Source: Capsicum annuum (Eukaryota; Streptophyta; Magnoliopsida; Solanales; Solanaceae). From it: a DNA stretch of 64,000 nucleotides. The notes under the pieces were generated by a model, which was not told where the DNA came from, made no database searches, and saw nothing but the letters and a program-made list of their open reading frames with translations. The translations under genes and the position numbers were made by a program. Below, in pieces: positions 11,608 to 22,260 of the stretch (the first letter of the stretch is position 1; the number at the start of each line of letters is the position of its first letter). The stretch is from positions 90,933,725 through 90,997,724 of the forward strand of contig NC_061120.1 in the NCBI RefSeq assembly GCF_002878395.1, given 5' to 3'.

Positions 11608-12607
11608 TGAAAGTTTCTTCTATGACTCAACTGCTGACTTCTCACAGTCAGCTCACCTACAAATTAGAACACTTCAAACATAGATTAATATTAGAACAGT
11701 TAAGTAATTAAATAACAAAACATAAAGTAACAAAACAAAGATTTATCCTGGTTCGGCACACCAATATAGTACCTACGTCCATTCCCCTTGGGTTTTGAAG
11801 TTTCCTTAGATTGTTGAAATTTTTGCTTGAGTATAATGATAGGAAACAAGTTCTGAAGATGTATTTTTCCCTTTAGATCTTATGACATAGCTTCAATTGA
11901 TGTTACAAAGTTGACTCGATACTACTCTTGATATAACAATTGTAAACTAAAGTTACAGAGCTTTGTAAGACTAAGAATTAGATAATTTGAATTTTCTCCT
12001 TGAAGTTGCATGAAAAGTGTTTGTTCTCGGTTTTCATCATTTATAGTCTTCGACTGCTACTCTTCATAAGGAAACCCAAGATATTTTTTCTCAATCAAGG
12101 ATATAAATTGATTCCTTGATTGAGGAATATAGCGTATGATATTTCCATGTCAGATATGTCTATATGTGGATTTGGATCACATCTATATAAGATATATCCG
12201 TTATCTATTTTCTTTTTTGGTTTTGTAGAGATTGCTTTCTTTCCAGATGTTCTTGTGATCTTTTCTTCCTTATTGATGTGATCTTCCTTGATTTTGGAAT
12301 TGTGATACTCCTTCTATTTTTGTGATATTTTATTGATCTGCTTTCCATATTCTTGAATTATTTTTTTGTTTTATTTGCCATGCCGTGATTTTCCATATCT
12401 TCCAATATTTTTGAGATAATTTGGGGCTGAGATTCTCTTTCTATTTGTTCTTGTTATGATTGATTTTCCTTGGATATGTGGATGTCCTTCAATTCTTGAT
12501 GTCCTTCTATTTTTGGAGCCGCCTTCCTTTATCTTTCCATTATTAGAAGCTACAAAGATTCACCTATTAGTTTGTAATTATTAAATCATAAACTTAGGAG
12601 ACTAACA
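11608..12607 (-). repeat. 3' LTR of element K
   Basis: About 1000 bp, starting TGAAAGTTTCTTC on the plus strand and ending ACTAACA, so the sense LTR starts TGTTAGTCTCC. It aligns with 16790-17711 but is about 80 bp longer, mainly through extra T-rich sequence around 12240-12500. Confidence 0.9.
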
Positions 12608-12620
12608 ATCCCCCAATTTT
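12608..12620 (-). other. Polypurine tract of element K
   Basis: On the minus strand this reads AAAATTGGGGGAT directly before the LTR start TGTTAG, the usual form of a copia plus-strand primer. Confidence 0.85.
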
Positions 12621-12851
12621 TATAAGGACAACAAGAGTAAACATCATTAACTTCCTTGTTTGTCAGCTTGCTCCCCCTAAATTGTGTAAATATTAGCTGA
12701 CCTGTAAACTTGCATTAGTCCCCCTAATTGGTAGGCTACTAGGCAACTCCGATGTTTCTTCCTTTTTCCACCTTTGATATAATCAAAAAAATAATAATAC
12801 ACAGGCAATATGTAGACAGAGAGATGCAAAAATAATAAAGTAGAACTTTTT

Positions 12852-14300
12852 TTAAAAAAAAATATCATGAATTCTAAGAATACCAAACCTTTTTTGTATA
12901 GAGCAAAATCTTTCTTCTAGCAGAGGTTTTATAAAAATATCTACTAGTTGATTTTTGGAGTCAACAAATTTTAGGTGAAAGTCATCATTTTTTACATGGT
13001 CTTGAATGAAATGATGCTTGATATCAATATATTTAGCCCTAGAGTGATGAGCAGTATACTTAGATAGGTTGATGGTACTGTTTGTTATCATACATAATAG
13101 GAACAGATTCAAAGGATAGATCAAAGTTAAGAAGCTGATGCATAATCCATATGACTTGAGTCCCACAGCTTTCGAAAGCAATGTATTCAGCTTCTGTGGT
13201 CGACAGAGCAACAAAAGTTTGTTTCTTGCAATCCCATGAAATAAGAGTATCACTAAGAATTTGACATGTTCCACTGGTATTCTTCCTGTCACTCTTGTTT
13301 CCTGCAAAATTAACATCTGAATATCCGATTAAATCAAAGTATAAGGAGCAGGGATACCATAGACCATGGTTTTGAGTTCCTATTAGATATTAGATGACTC
13401 ATTTGATGGTAGTGAAATGAGATTCCCTAGGAATCGACTAAATCAAGCACATTTAAATACACTAAACATGATATCTGGTTGACTTTTAGGTAAGTAGAGT
13501 AGATATCCAAGCATTCCCTGGTACATCTTTTCATCAACATTTTTTCTAGCCAAGTCTAAATCTATGCTTGTGGATGGGCTCATGGGTGTTCTATAGAACT
13601 TTTCCTTTTCCATGTCGAACTTTTTGTTGAGTTCTTTTGTGTATTTGGCTTGATTGATAAAGGTTCCCTTAGTTTACTTGATTTGTAGTCCTAGAAAGAA
13701 TGTGAGCTCGCCTATAAGACTTATTTTGAATTCTCTTTTAATCAAATTAGCAAAATTCTCGCACATGGAGATTCAAAACTACCAAAGATGATATCATCAA
13801 TGTAAATTTTCTCAATGAGTAGATTTTAATTACGCTTTTGAATGAACAGAGTTGTGTCATATTTACCCCTTTGAAAATTATTTTTTAGTAAAAAAGTACA
13901 CAGTTTCTTATACCAATCTCTTGGAGCTTGTTTGAGGCCGTAGAGGGGTTTTGATAACTTGAAAACATGATTTAGAATTGAAGGATCTTCAAATACAGGG
14001 GGTTGTTTTACAAGAACTTCCTCATGAATAAACCCATTTAAGAAAGCAATTTTTACGTCCATTTGATATAACTTAAAACATTTGAATGCAGCAAAAGATA
14101 ATAAGATTCATATTGACTCTAATTTTTATATGGGGGGAAAAGTTCACATCATAATCAATACCTTCCTACTAAGACTGGCCTTGAGCTATGAGCCTGGATT
14201 TATTTTGATAACTTTTCTTTCTTTATTTACCTTATTTTTGTAGACCCATTTGGTTCCAATTACTGAGAAATTTCTTGGTTTGTCAACTAGAGTCCAAACC
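12852..14300 (-). pseudogene. Reverse transcriptase and RNase H of element K
   Basis: The RT block at 13826-14062 starts DVKIAFLNGFIHEEV and includes PLYGLKQAPRDWYKKL. These are copia RT hallmarks. The catalytic loop reads YIDD near 13780, with both Asp residues intact. Then come FFLGLQIK (near 13680), MYQGMLGYLLYL (near 13520) and the RNase H at 12852-13316 with INLSKYTAHHSRAKYIDIKHHF and the end block DIFIKPLLEERF. Frameshifts separate the RT from the RNase H and split the RNase H itself, around 13090-13320. The enzymes would copy element RNA into DNA in a working copy. Confidence 0.88.
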
Positions 14301-14671
14301 TTATTTGGTTCAAATATTCTAGTTCTTCCTTCATAGGTTTAACCTATGATTCATCATTGAGAGCAGAATTAGTTTTCTTTGGTTTGATTTAGGATACAAG
14401 GGCAATGAATGCTTGTCTCGTTAGTGACGCTCTGGTTTGCACTCTATCTTCTAGATTTTCGATAATGAGTTCATTTGTATGGATGTCATCATGATTCCAT
14501 TATTTTGGAATATTTGGCTTTGCCACTTCTGTTGTAGGAGTCGACTCTGTTGAGGGTGTAGTCGACTTGTCTTGGAAGGGCTCTGGAGTTGTGCTATGAT
14601 TTTCTTCAGTCTGTATATTACTCACCGATTCTTTATCAACACTTATACTCATAGGAAGGTGGTTAGATTCA
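14301..14671 (-). pseudogene. Integrase-RT linker of element K
   Basis: A serine- and acid-rich stretch lies between the integrase and RT blocks and contains stops. Copia polyproteins have a poorly conserved linker here. No motif is recognisable beyond the position. Confidence 0.5.
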
Positions 14672-14725
14672 TCAAAAGAAATTTATACACATAGGGAGGT
14701 GGTTAGATTCATCAAAAGCAATGTG
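14640..14725. repeat. Short tandem duplication in K (about 42-45 bp)
   Basis: The sequence GGTGGTTAGATTCATCAAAA occurs at about 14658 and 14699, each preceded by a similar 'acac-ataggga' stretch. The duplicated codons lie at the end of the integrase region. Confidence 0.75.
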
Positions 14726-15400
14726 TATAGATTCCTCAACACATAGAGTTCTTTTATTAAAATCCCTATAAGCATGACTATTGGAAAAGTATCTAAGGAA
14801 AATACCTTCATCACTTTGTGGATCGAATTTCCCTAGGGTATTCTTACCATTATTATGAATAAAGCATTTACAGCTGAAGGGATGGAAGTAGCCGATGTTG
14901 GGCTTGTTTCCTCTCCAGAGTTCATAAGGTATTTTTTGCAAAATAGGTTTGAAGACACCTGCTGATGATATGACATGCGGTACTAACTGATTTTGTCCAA
15001 AAGTAATCTGGGAGATTATGTTCTAATTGCATTGTCCTGGCAGTTTAATGTAGGGACCGGTTCTTCCTTTCCACTACACTATTTTGTTGAAGAGATCGCG
15101 TGAAGAAAATTTTTGAGAGTATCCATTCTAAGCATAATATCTTCAAATACCTTATTTTCAAATTCCCTTCCATGATCATTGAGAAAGTAGGTGATGAGGT
15201 GCCCAGCTTCTCTTGGTAGTTTTCTACAAAAAATCTCAAAATTTGTAAAGACTTTGTGTTTATGTGGAAGAAACATAACCCCAGTAAATTGAGAGTAATC
15301 ATCGACTATAACAAAAACATATCTTTTTCCACCAATGCTTCCAGTCTTGGTGGGACCAAACAAATTTATGTGGATTGTTTGAAGAGGCCTGGTAGTAGAG
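14672..15400 (-). pseudogene. Integrase of element K
   Basis: The core opens with VIVDDYSQFTGVMFL at 15280-15310. It continues through NDHGREFEN (near 15170), which carries the second Asp. In a shifted frame it then reaches QQNSVVERKNRSL (near 15060), which carries the catalytic Glu. All three catalytic residues are therefore present but spread over two frames. The C-terminal block at 14672-14941 contains PYELWRGNKPNIGYFHPFSC and FDPQSDEGIFLRY, typical of copia. Confidence 0.88.
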
Positions 15401-15574
15401 ACAATGTCTTTGTCTTTGAAAGATGTTCTGGTCTATTTACCCAGTTGGCAGGCATCACATATGTGATCCTTTTCAAACTTGAGTTTTGGCAGATCTTTCA
15501 CCAAATCAAGCCTAGACAATTTTTCAATAATGTGCATACTAGCATGCCCGAGCTTTTTGTGCCACAACCAGGTA

Positions 15575-16770
15575 TTATTGGCTTGCATAGTGAGGCAGGT
15601 ATACTTTAGTGAATTCGCATGAGGAGCTGAGTAGGTTGTGTTTGAGCCTGTCTACTAGGTATACTTCAGTGAATTCGCATGAGGAGCTGAGTTTTATTGA
15701 TCTAACTCTAATGACATTACCTTTAGCATTATCATCAAATCTGACTGATCCCCCATCTACTTTCTTTAGAGAGGAAAATTTATCCTTTTTTTGGTCATAT
15801 GTCTGGAACATCCGCCATAAACAACCGAAATTCCTTTTCAATAGCTCTTGCTTATTCCTCACTAGGTTCACATGTCGCCATGAAGCTCATATTAGCGGCC
15901 TCTATTTCTTTTTCAGTGATCTTCATCGCTCTAGGCTCCAAACTTTTAAGTTTTTCTAGACGATCGTCGTCTCAATTCTAGACAGTTTTATTTGAAGTGT
16001 CCAAGCCTTCCATAGTTGTAAAGATAATAATTTCTAGTGGAGTCATTGTTTTTTCCTTCTTGGGATCTTTGTTGTCTCTGTCTCATGATCTGTCTTACCC
16101 CACAGTTGATGAAGGCCATGTTGGCTTCTTCTAGAATGTCCTCCTCTCCGACTAGATCAACATTGAAGGCTACTAATTTTTCTTCTCACCCTTGTAAAAG
16201 CTATTGATAGAATTTTTTTCGTATGCAATTAGGTTACCTCGCAGTTCTTCATATGTCATGTTATGAATGTCTTCGTCTTCCAGAATGGAAGCCTTGGTTT
16301 CCCAAGTTTTTTGGAGACTTCAAACCAGCTTTTGGACTTGCAAGCTGTGACGATAAATCATTCTCGGTGATTTTAGTTCACACACGATTTTATTGAATCT
16401 AGCGAACATTGTTTCAATATCTCCATTTTTCTCTATTTTGAATAACCTGTATTCAGTGACAAGAGCATCAATTTTTGACTTCTTGACTTTGGTGGTTCCT
16501 TCATAGGTTAACTTTAGTTTTTCCCACATTTATTTTGTTGTTTCACATATTGAATTCTTGTCGTATTCTTCTCTACTAACTGTACACAAAAGTAAACTTA
16601 TAGCACCTGCGTTAGTTTGAATTAACACTTATTGTTCTTTGGTGAGCTCCAATCTTTTAAGATCTTCAATATCAGAACTGCTAGATTCTTTATCTTTGTC
16701 CTTTGATTTTTCCTTGAGTTTTGGAATCGTCTTTGGACCCTTCTTGATAACAACCCAGGCTTGGCAGTCA
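15575..16770 (-). pseudogene. gag (UBN2-type) and protease/pre-integrase region of element K
   Basis: The frame at 16320-16529 contains LWEKLKLTYEGTTKVKKSKI and MFARFNKIV, matching the UBN2 gag domain of plant copia. A degraded zinc knuckle follows near 16000 (YYNYGRLGHFK, with Cys residues changed to Tyr). The protease region at 15575-15871 includes the remains of a GCSRHMT site in a shifted frame, then KVDGGSVRFDDNAKGNVI and YLVDRLKHNLLS, which belong to the pre-integrase block. The Met at the gag start is not clear. Confidence 0.85.
15597..15692. repeat. 60-bp tandem duplication in K's protease region
   Basis: Two copies of AGGTATACTT-(T/C)-AGTGAATTCG and the following GCATGAGGAGCTGAG lie 60 bp apart. 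The duplication is in frame and repeats SSSCEFTEVYL/SSSCEFTKVYL on the minus strand. Confidence 0.9.
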
Positions 16771-16789
16771 TTTGATTGGACCTAGATCT

Positions 16790-17711
16790 TGAAATTTTCT
16801 TCTATGAGTCAACTATTGACTCCTCACAGTCAGCTCGCCTGCAGATCAAAATACTTCACACAAAGATTAATCAAAGAATAGTTATGTAAGTAAATAACAA
16901 AAAATAAAGCAACAACAGAAAGATTTATCCTGGTTCGGCCCACCAATGTAGTGCCTACGTCTAGTCCCCTTAGGTTTCAAAGTTTCCTTAGATCTTTGAA
17001 AGTTTGGCTCGAGTACAATGATAGGAAACAAGTTCTGAAGACTTATTTTTCTCTCAGATCTTGTGACACAGCTTTAGTTGATGTTACAAAGTTGATTCGA
17101 TCCTACTCTTTATATAATAGCTGTAAACTAAAGTTACAGAGTTTTGTAAGACTAAGAATGAGACACTTTGAATTTTCTACTTGAAGTTACGTGAAAAGTG
17201 TTTGTCTTCGGTCTTCATCATTTATAGTCTCCAGCTGCTACTCTTCATAAGGAAACCCAAGAGATTTCTTCTCAATCAAGGATGTAAATTGATTCTTTGA
17301 TTGAGGAATATAGTTGTATGATATGTCCATATGTGGCTTTGGATCATGTCCATATTGGATATGTTCGTGATTTCTTTTTTTCTTTTTTGATTTTGTAGAG
17401 ATTGATTTCTTTCCAAATGTGCTTCTATTTCCATAATATTTTATTGATCTGCTTGCCATATTCTTGAATTGTTTTTCGTTTTCATTTTCCATGCGGTGAT
17501 TTTCCATATCTTCTAATATTTTGAGTTGATTTGGAACTGAGATTCTCTTTCCATTTTTTCTTTTTATGATTGATTTTCCTTGGATACATGGATGTACTTC
17601 CATTCTATTTTTGGTGTCATCGTCCTTTATCTTTCCATTATTAGTAGCTTCAAAGATACACTTGTTAGTTTGTCGTTATTAAAACATAAACTTAAGAAAC
17701 TTAAAAAAACA
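16790..17711 (-). repeat. 5' LTR of element K
   Basis: Starts TGAAATTTTCTTC and ends AAAACA before the target copy AATTC. It aligns with 11608-12607. The usual copia primer site TGGTATCAGAGC is not recognisable inside it: the minus strand reads AGATCTAGGTCCAATC. Confidence 0.87.
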
Positions 17712-18911
17712 AATTCTTGCAGTGGTAGTACCCATTGAATCAACCTAGGCTTTGCATCCTTCTTCACCATAAGGTACCTTAATGTTGTTTAATCAGTATG
17801 CACATTGACTTTGTTCCCAATAAGATCGGAGAGAAATTTGTCAAAAGTAAACACTATCGCAAGTAAGTCCTGCTCAATCACAATATTATTTTTTGTAAGG
17901 TTGAGTGCTTTGTTGGCATATTAATAAGATGAAGTATATTCTTGCATCTTTTTCCTAGGACTTCTATTAAGGCTACACCACTAGCATCACACATCACCTC
18001 AAATAAAAGAGACCAGTCTGGAGACACAATGATAGGAGAAGAAATCAATTTCTCTTTTAGGAACTCAATGGCCTAAATATATGCATCATCAAACACAAAC
18101 TTCACCTCTTTCTCCAATAACTTGCATAATGAATTTGCAATTTTGAAGAAGTCCTTAATGAACCTCCTATAGAGCACTGCATTACCCAAGAAACTTCTAA
18201 TAACCTTAACAAAAATAGGTAGAGGTAATTTTTCAATCACCTCAATATTTCCCTGGTTAACTTCTATACCCTTTTTGGAAATCTTGTGCCCCAAGACTAT
18301 ACCCTCTTTCACAATGAATTTACACTTCTCCCAATTCAACACCAAGTTTCACTCCTCATATCTTTGAAGTACATTAGCCAAATGGGATAAAAAGTCATAC
18401 AAAAATCACCCATGACCAAGAAATCATCCATAAAGACCTCTATAGTATCCTTCACCGTATAAAAAAAGATGGACATCATATAACGTTAAAAGGTTGCGGG
18501 AGCATTACAAAGTCAAAAAAGTATCCTCTTGAATGTGAACGTACTATATGGACATATGAAAGTGGTTTTCTCTTGGTCTTCGGGGGAAATAAAAATTTGA
18601 TTATACCCTCAATAACTATCAAGAAACTAATACCATCCTCTACCTGTGAGACGGTATAACATCGGATCTATAAATGGCATAGGTAAGTGATCCTTCTATG
18701 TTCAAGTGTTCAGCTTTCAATAATCCATACACACTCTCCATCCCATAGCTAGTTTCATGAGCACCAACTTATTCTTCTTAATCGTGACCATAGTAATGCC
18801 ACATTTTTTTGGCACACACTGAACTAGGCTCACCCACTTGCTATCTGCAATAGGGTAAACCACACCTACATCTAACCCCTTGATGATCTCCTTCTTTAAT
18901 ACCTCTTGCAT
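17712..18911 (-). pseudogene. Reverse transcriptase and RNase H N-terminal part of element A
   Basis: The RT starts around 18911 (MQEVLKKEIIKGLDVGVVYP, a well-kept block with SKWVSLVQCVPKK). It has the catalytic loop VFMDDFLVMG at about 18400-18430, with both Asp residues intact, and the thumb region at 18073-18345 (NWEKCKFIVKEGIVLGHKIS). RNase H follows with FEVMCDASGVAL near 18000 (first Asp intact), then IEQDLLAIVF and VHTD, a stop, and TLRYL. It runs into KPRLIQWVLPLQEF at 17716-17760, where K interrupts it. Multiple frameshifts and stops are present. Confidence 0.9.
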
Positions 18912-18950
18912 AGGTGGATTAATACAACGCTGGTACTCTATGTTAGGTAT

Positions 18951-20157
18951 TTACTCAAGTGCCAGAATAATTTTATGAGTACAAATTTTAGGTGGAATCC
19001 CGACAATATCTACAATAGTCCAACCTATATTCCTTTTAAACCTTTGAAATATCGTGATCATGGCCTCAACTCGTGTATCAACTAAATTAGCCACTATAAT
19101 AATTGACAAGGTATTGTTGGCTCCTAAAGATGCATAACGCAAGTGAGAAGGAAGGGCCTTCAGTTACAAGATTGGTGGCTCCTTAATTGATGAATTGGCT
19201 GGTGAAGTCGTTCTATTCTTTAGTCCAAATAAAAATTCTTTGGCACATAAGTGTTATATTCTTTACTAATAAGAGAACTCACTACCTCATCATACTCATT
19301 GATAATATCACTGTCAAAGTTCATGATCACCGCAGCTAACACCTCTAAACCAAGTCTCTCCTCAATAGATGAAGTCAATGTATATTTGTTAAAAATATCT
19401 ATCACAGACACCACTCCCATATCTTTTGACCGCCACATTGGCTAACCCACATTAAAAGTAACCTATTTGTCATTGAGCCTAAATTTTGTATGTCATATTT
19501 CCATTTTAACCAATGCCCTACTCGTGGCTAGGAAGGGCCTTTCTAAGATAATAGAAATATCAAAATCCATCTCATAGTCAAGAATCATGAAATCAACTAG
19601 GAATGTGAAGGAAGATACCTTTACTAAAACATCACACAAAACACCAATCAGTTCTTCACAGTCTGATAAGCCATCAATAATCTTATCGACGTCTGTATAG
19701 GTATCCCTAACCCCAACTGCTTGTAAACCACTAGCGGCATTAGATTTATGCTAGCTCCTAAGTCACACAATGCTCATATAATATTTAGAGACCCAATAGT
19801 GCAAGTAATAGTGAAAGCTCATAGGTCTTCTTTCTTCTCAATACAAGAATGAGAAGCAATAACACTAAAATGGTGTATACTATCAATGAGCTCAAAAATC
19901 ACTGTCTGTTTTTTCGTCACTAAGTCTTCCATGAACTTTGCATAATTAGGAATCTGCGCCAATGCTTTAATAAGATAGATATTCATAGACATCTCTTTCC
20001 CTTTTTCTTGCTTCTTTTTCAACCTTTGAGAAAAAGGTAGGGGTGTTCGTCGAATGGTTTTCAAATTTTGCTTGACCTCCTTACTCTTTCCTCTATCAAT
20101 TTTAACTCTTTTCTCAACACCCTTCGATTTTTTTGATGTTGCAACATTAGTCACCAA
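18951..20157 (-). pseudogene. gag C-terminus, protease and linker of element A
   Basis: The segment at 19819-20157 is lysine-rich and then reads FSQRLKKKQE and ALAQIPNYAKFMEDLVTKK, the conserved block before the protease. The protease active site [19 protein letters not shown] lies near 19720-19760 and keeps the form usual for Athila-type elements. Downstream pieces at 19220-19438 and 18951-19142 belong to the protease-RT linker. Frames are broken between the pieces. Confidence 0.85.
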
Positions 20158-21241
20158 CTTTTTAGTTTAACTTTGGGTGCTTCATTAAGATTAATAGTAT
20201 CATCCCCCACCTCATTAACTACTAGCATAGGAAGAATAATAATAGTCATACCACTCTGAGTGGTGATAGACAAACAGTGACTGTTATTCATTAGATTTTG
20301 CATAGTATTAATCGAAAGAGTGCTCGACTAACACTGATTTGATGTAGCCGACATCTAATAAAACTGGTGCTCTAGCTGGTTAATCATATTAGGGATCTAT
20401 AGAATATCTCAATCAACTTAGTGACGAAGATCAATAGAGAGTTGTTAAGCTTTACTTGCTAACTTAGTGATGGAAGATCTATAGAATATCTCAAGCAAAT
20501 TCCTACTTGAAATTCTATAATTAGGCATAGTCATTAACTTCTTTTTGAACCTCTACCATGTCTCATATAATGCCTCAGAATGCAATTGCCTGAAATAGTA
20601 TATCTCATTCTTTAACTGCAATAATCTAGAAGTACGAAAAAATTAGCCCAAGAACTATTTCTACAACTCATTCCAAGTAGTGATGGACCCATGAGCTACG
20701 ACCCCCAACCATAATGTCACTTCATCATTAAGAGAGAGTGGGAAAAACATGAGTCTCAAAGTATCCCGAGTCACCCCAGGTAATTTATACAAAGTGCAAA
20801 TCCCAATAAAATTCATGATGTCCATGGTGACATTATTAGTCGGCAGGCCAATAAACACACCTTTCAGATTAAGCAACTAGATCATAGCACTTGTGATATC
20901 AATCTGTACCCCCTGAGGCAACTCGGGGGGGAATAATTTCTCCTATCTTGACAGGCTCAACATACCCCAAATATTCCTTTGGATCATCATATGCTGGAAA
21001 GAATGGAAAAGCTAGGGGTTCTTGAGCTCTCTCTTCTAACTCTGTGAAGTTTTGCTCAATGATTTTCCTTATATCTCACACTTTACTCTTGAGCTACACG
21101 ACGGGCAGTAGCATCCCTCCTTATATTCTCTTTAGTTAATAGGCGAGTATTAGTTTACACAGTTGTTTCCTGAATTGCCAATGGAGGTTGAGGATTAAAG
21201 AGATCTAGGTCATCGTGAACTCTATGCTCATGTCCTGCCAT
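20158..21241 (-). pseudogene. gag of element A
   Basis: The likely start is the ATG at 21241 (MAGHEHRVHDDLDLFNP), about 150 bp inside the primer site. The Retrotrans_gag core is at 20661-20876, with GVFIGLPTNNVTMDIMNFIG, PGVTRDTLRLMFFPLSL and GSITTWNEL. Stops occur near 21150 and 21060. Gag would assemble the virus-like particle in the cytoplasm. The two GAAGATCTATAGAATATCTC-like stretches at about 20395 and 20467 look like a small local duplication. Confidence 0.87.
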
Positions 21242-21393
21242 ACTATGATTCTATCATAGAGTTCTTTCAAGCTTAGGTTCAAGTTGTATCAATGGATTTC
21301 CTTGACTCTGAGTACTGGGCATACACCGGCGTAACCCCAAGAATAGTAGAAAAATGAAAACCAACAAATTTAATAAATTAATTCGTAACCATA

Positions 21394-21415
21394 TTCCCCA
21401 ACAACAATGCTAAAA
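21394..21415 (-). other. Primer-binding site of element A
   Basis: The minus strand reads TTTTAGCATTGTTGTTGGGG then AA, a decayed version of the Athila-type TTTGGCGCCGTTGCCGGGGA site, five bases inside the LTR end. Most differences are G-to-A or C-to-T changes. Confidence 0.75.
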
Positions 21416-21420
21416 TTTGA

Positions 21421-22260
21421 TGTCGCCTAAGCTTACACCACCAAGAAAGTATAATGCGGTCGTTGTCAAATATATAACCCAAAAAAGGTTGGGGTCGAAC
21501 CCACAGGGAATAGGTCGAGTCTTTATCACTAACATACTAAAGAGTTATAAAAGTGCAGAAAAGTAAATGAGGGTATTTTGTGAGAACAGTAATAGTATTA
21601 ACAAATCTTGATCATTTTAGATTGAAATTGATATGAGATGAGTACTAGGACTGTATATTTACAAAATAAAACCTAAAAATCATAACCAAAATGAAATAGA
21701 AAAATAAGGTCGATAGTGGTAACGCCTCAGGATATATGTCGTTTGGACTGATAACGACTCGTTGTTATCTCCATATGCTATCTTATTTTCCCTTTGGTGA
21801 TGACTCATCACATCTCCCTATGAGCCATTGTCCAAAATCGTTGTCTCTCTAGTAAGTTTTTAAATTTTAGTTTTTTTCTTTAAACTCTCAGAATAGTCAT
21901 CACAATGAGTCGTAGTCAGATCCTATGACTCGTTACCAACCTCATTCCACTAGGCTTAGAATTGTAATATTTCAGGACTTTTTCACATTATTTCTCAGAA
22001 CAATCTTCCCTAATACTCATAGTCATATTCTACAAGTTGTAGCCAGTGTCCATTTTATAATTCTACACAGATTCCTTCACTAGTCACCCTATGGTATGAA
22101 CGATGGTCGTAGCGTCACCCAATGACTTATGGTCTAAGCAGAGACTTTAGTTTTTGGATATTTTTCTTCCTTTATTTCTTCTACTCACTTCCAACCCTAT
22201 TTTCTTATAAAACAAACACAAAAAACATCACATCTAACAAAAAAGACCTAAGTACTTGCA
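21421..22260 (-). repeat. 5' LTR of element A (outer end uncertain)
   Basis: The inner end is TGTCGCCTAAGC, so the sense LTR ends GGCGACA, next to the primer site. A GGGTCGAACCCACAGGGAA block near 21490-21512 is typical of this LTR family. The part at 21740-22140 carries many TGAGTCGT-like motifs. The outer end is placed at CTTGCA (22260) only because it supplies a terminal CA. No second LTR is in the window to fix it. Confidence 0.7.

Larger units (their letters stand above)
11608..17711 (-). mobile_element. Element K: Ty1-copia LTR retrotransposon inserted in A's RNase H
   Basis: LTRs lie at 11608-12607 and 16790-17711. Inside, on the minus strand, the order is gag, protease, integrase, RT, RNase H, which is the copia order. 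A's RNase H reads DAKPRLIQWVLPLQEF up to 17712 and resumes with a matching LNFNL at 11593, so the insertion point is clear. A likely 5-bp target duplication AATTC occurs at 17712-17716 and 11589-11593. However, 14 bases (11594-11607) lie between the left copy and the LTR start, which is unexplained. The gag and RT resemble the Tork/SIRE side of copia, but the lineage is uncertain. Confidence 0.9.
1..22260 (-). mobile_element. Element A: Athila/Tat-like Ty3 LTR retrotransposon, 5' LTR to env-like region, split by two insertions
   Basis: Read on the minus strand, the order is 5' LTR (21421-22260), primer site, gag, protease, RT, RNase H, integrase, long spacer and env-like reading frame. The 3' LTR is not in the window. 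Two nested elements break it: K between 11593 and 17712, in the RNase H, and B between 3327 and 11076, in the integrase. The protein can be read across both gaps in the same order. The RT motif FMDD, the protease motif DLGASIN and the primer-site layout point to the Athila/Tat branch, from knowledge of that family. Many stops and frameshifts show that it is dead. The right end at 22260 is a guess from a terminal CA; the inner LTR end is firmer. Confidence 0.85.

Noticed and set aside
15256..15981. Plus-strand frames of 60-117 codons
   Set aside because: They are antisense to the clear copia integrase and protease coding on the minus strand.
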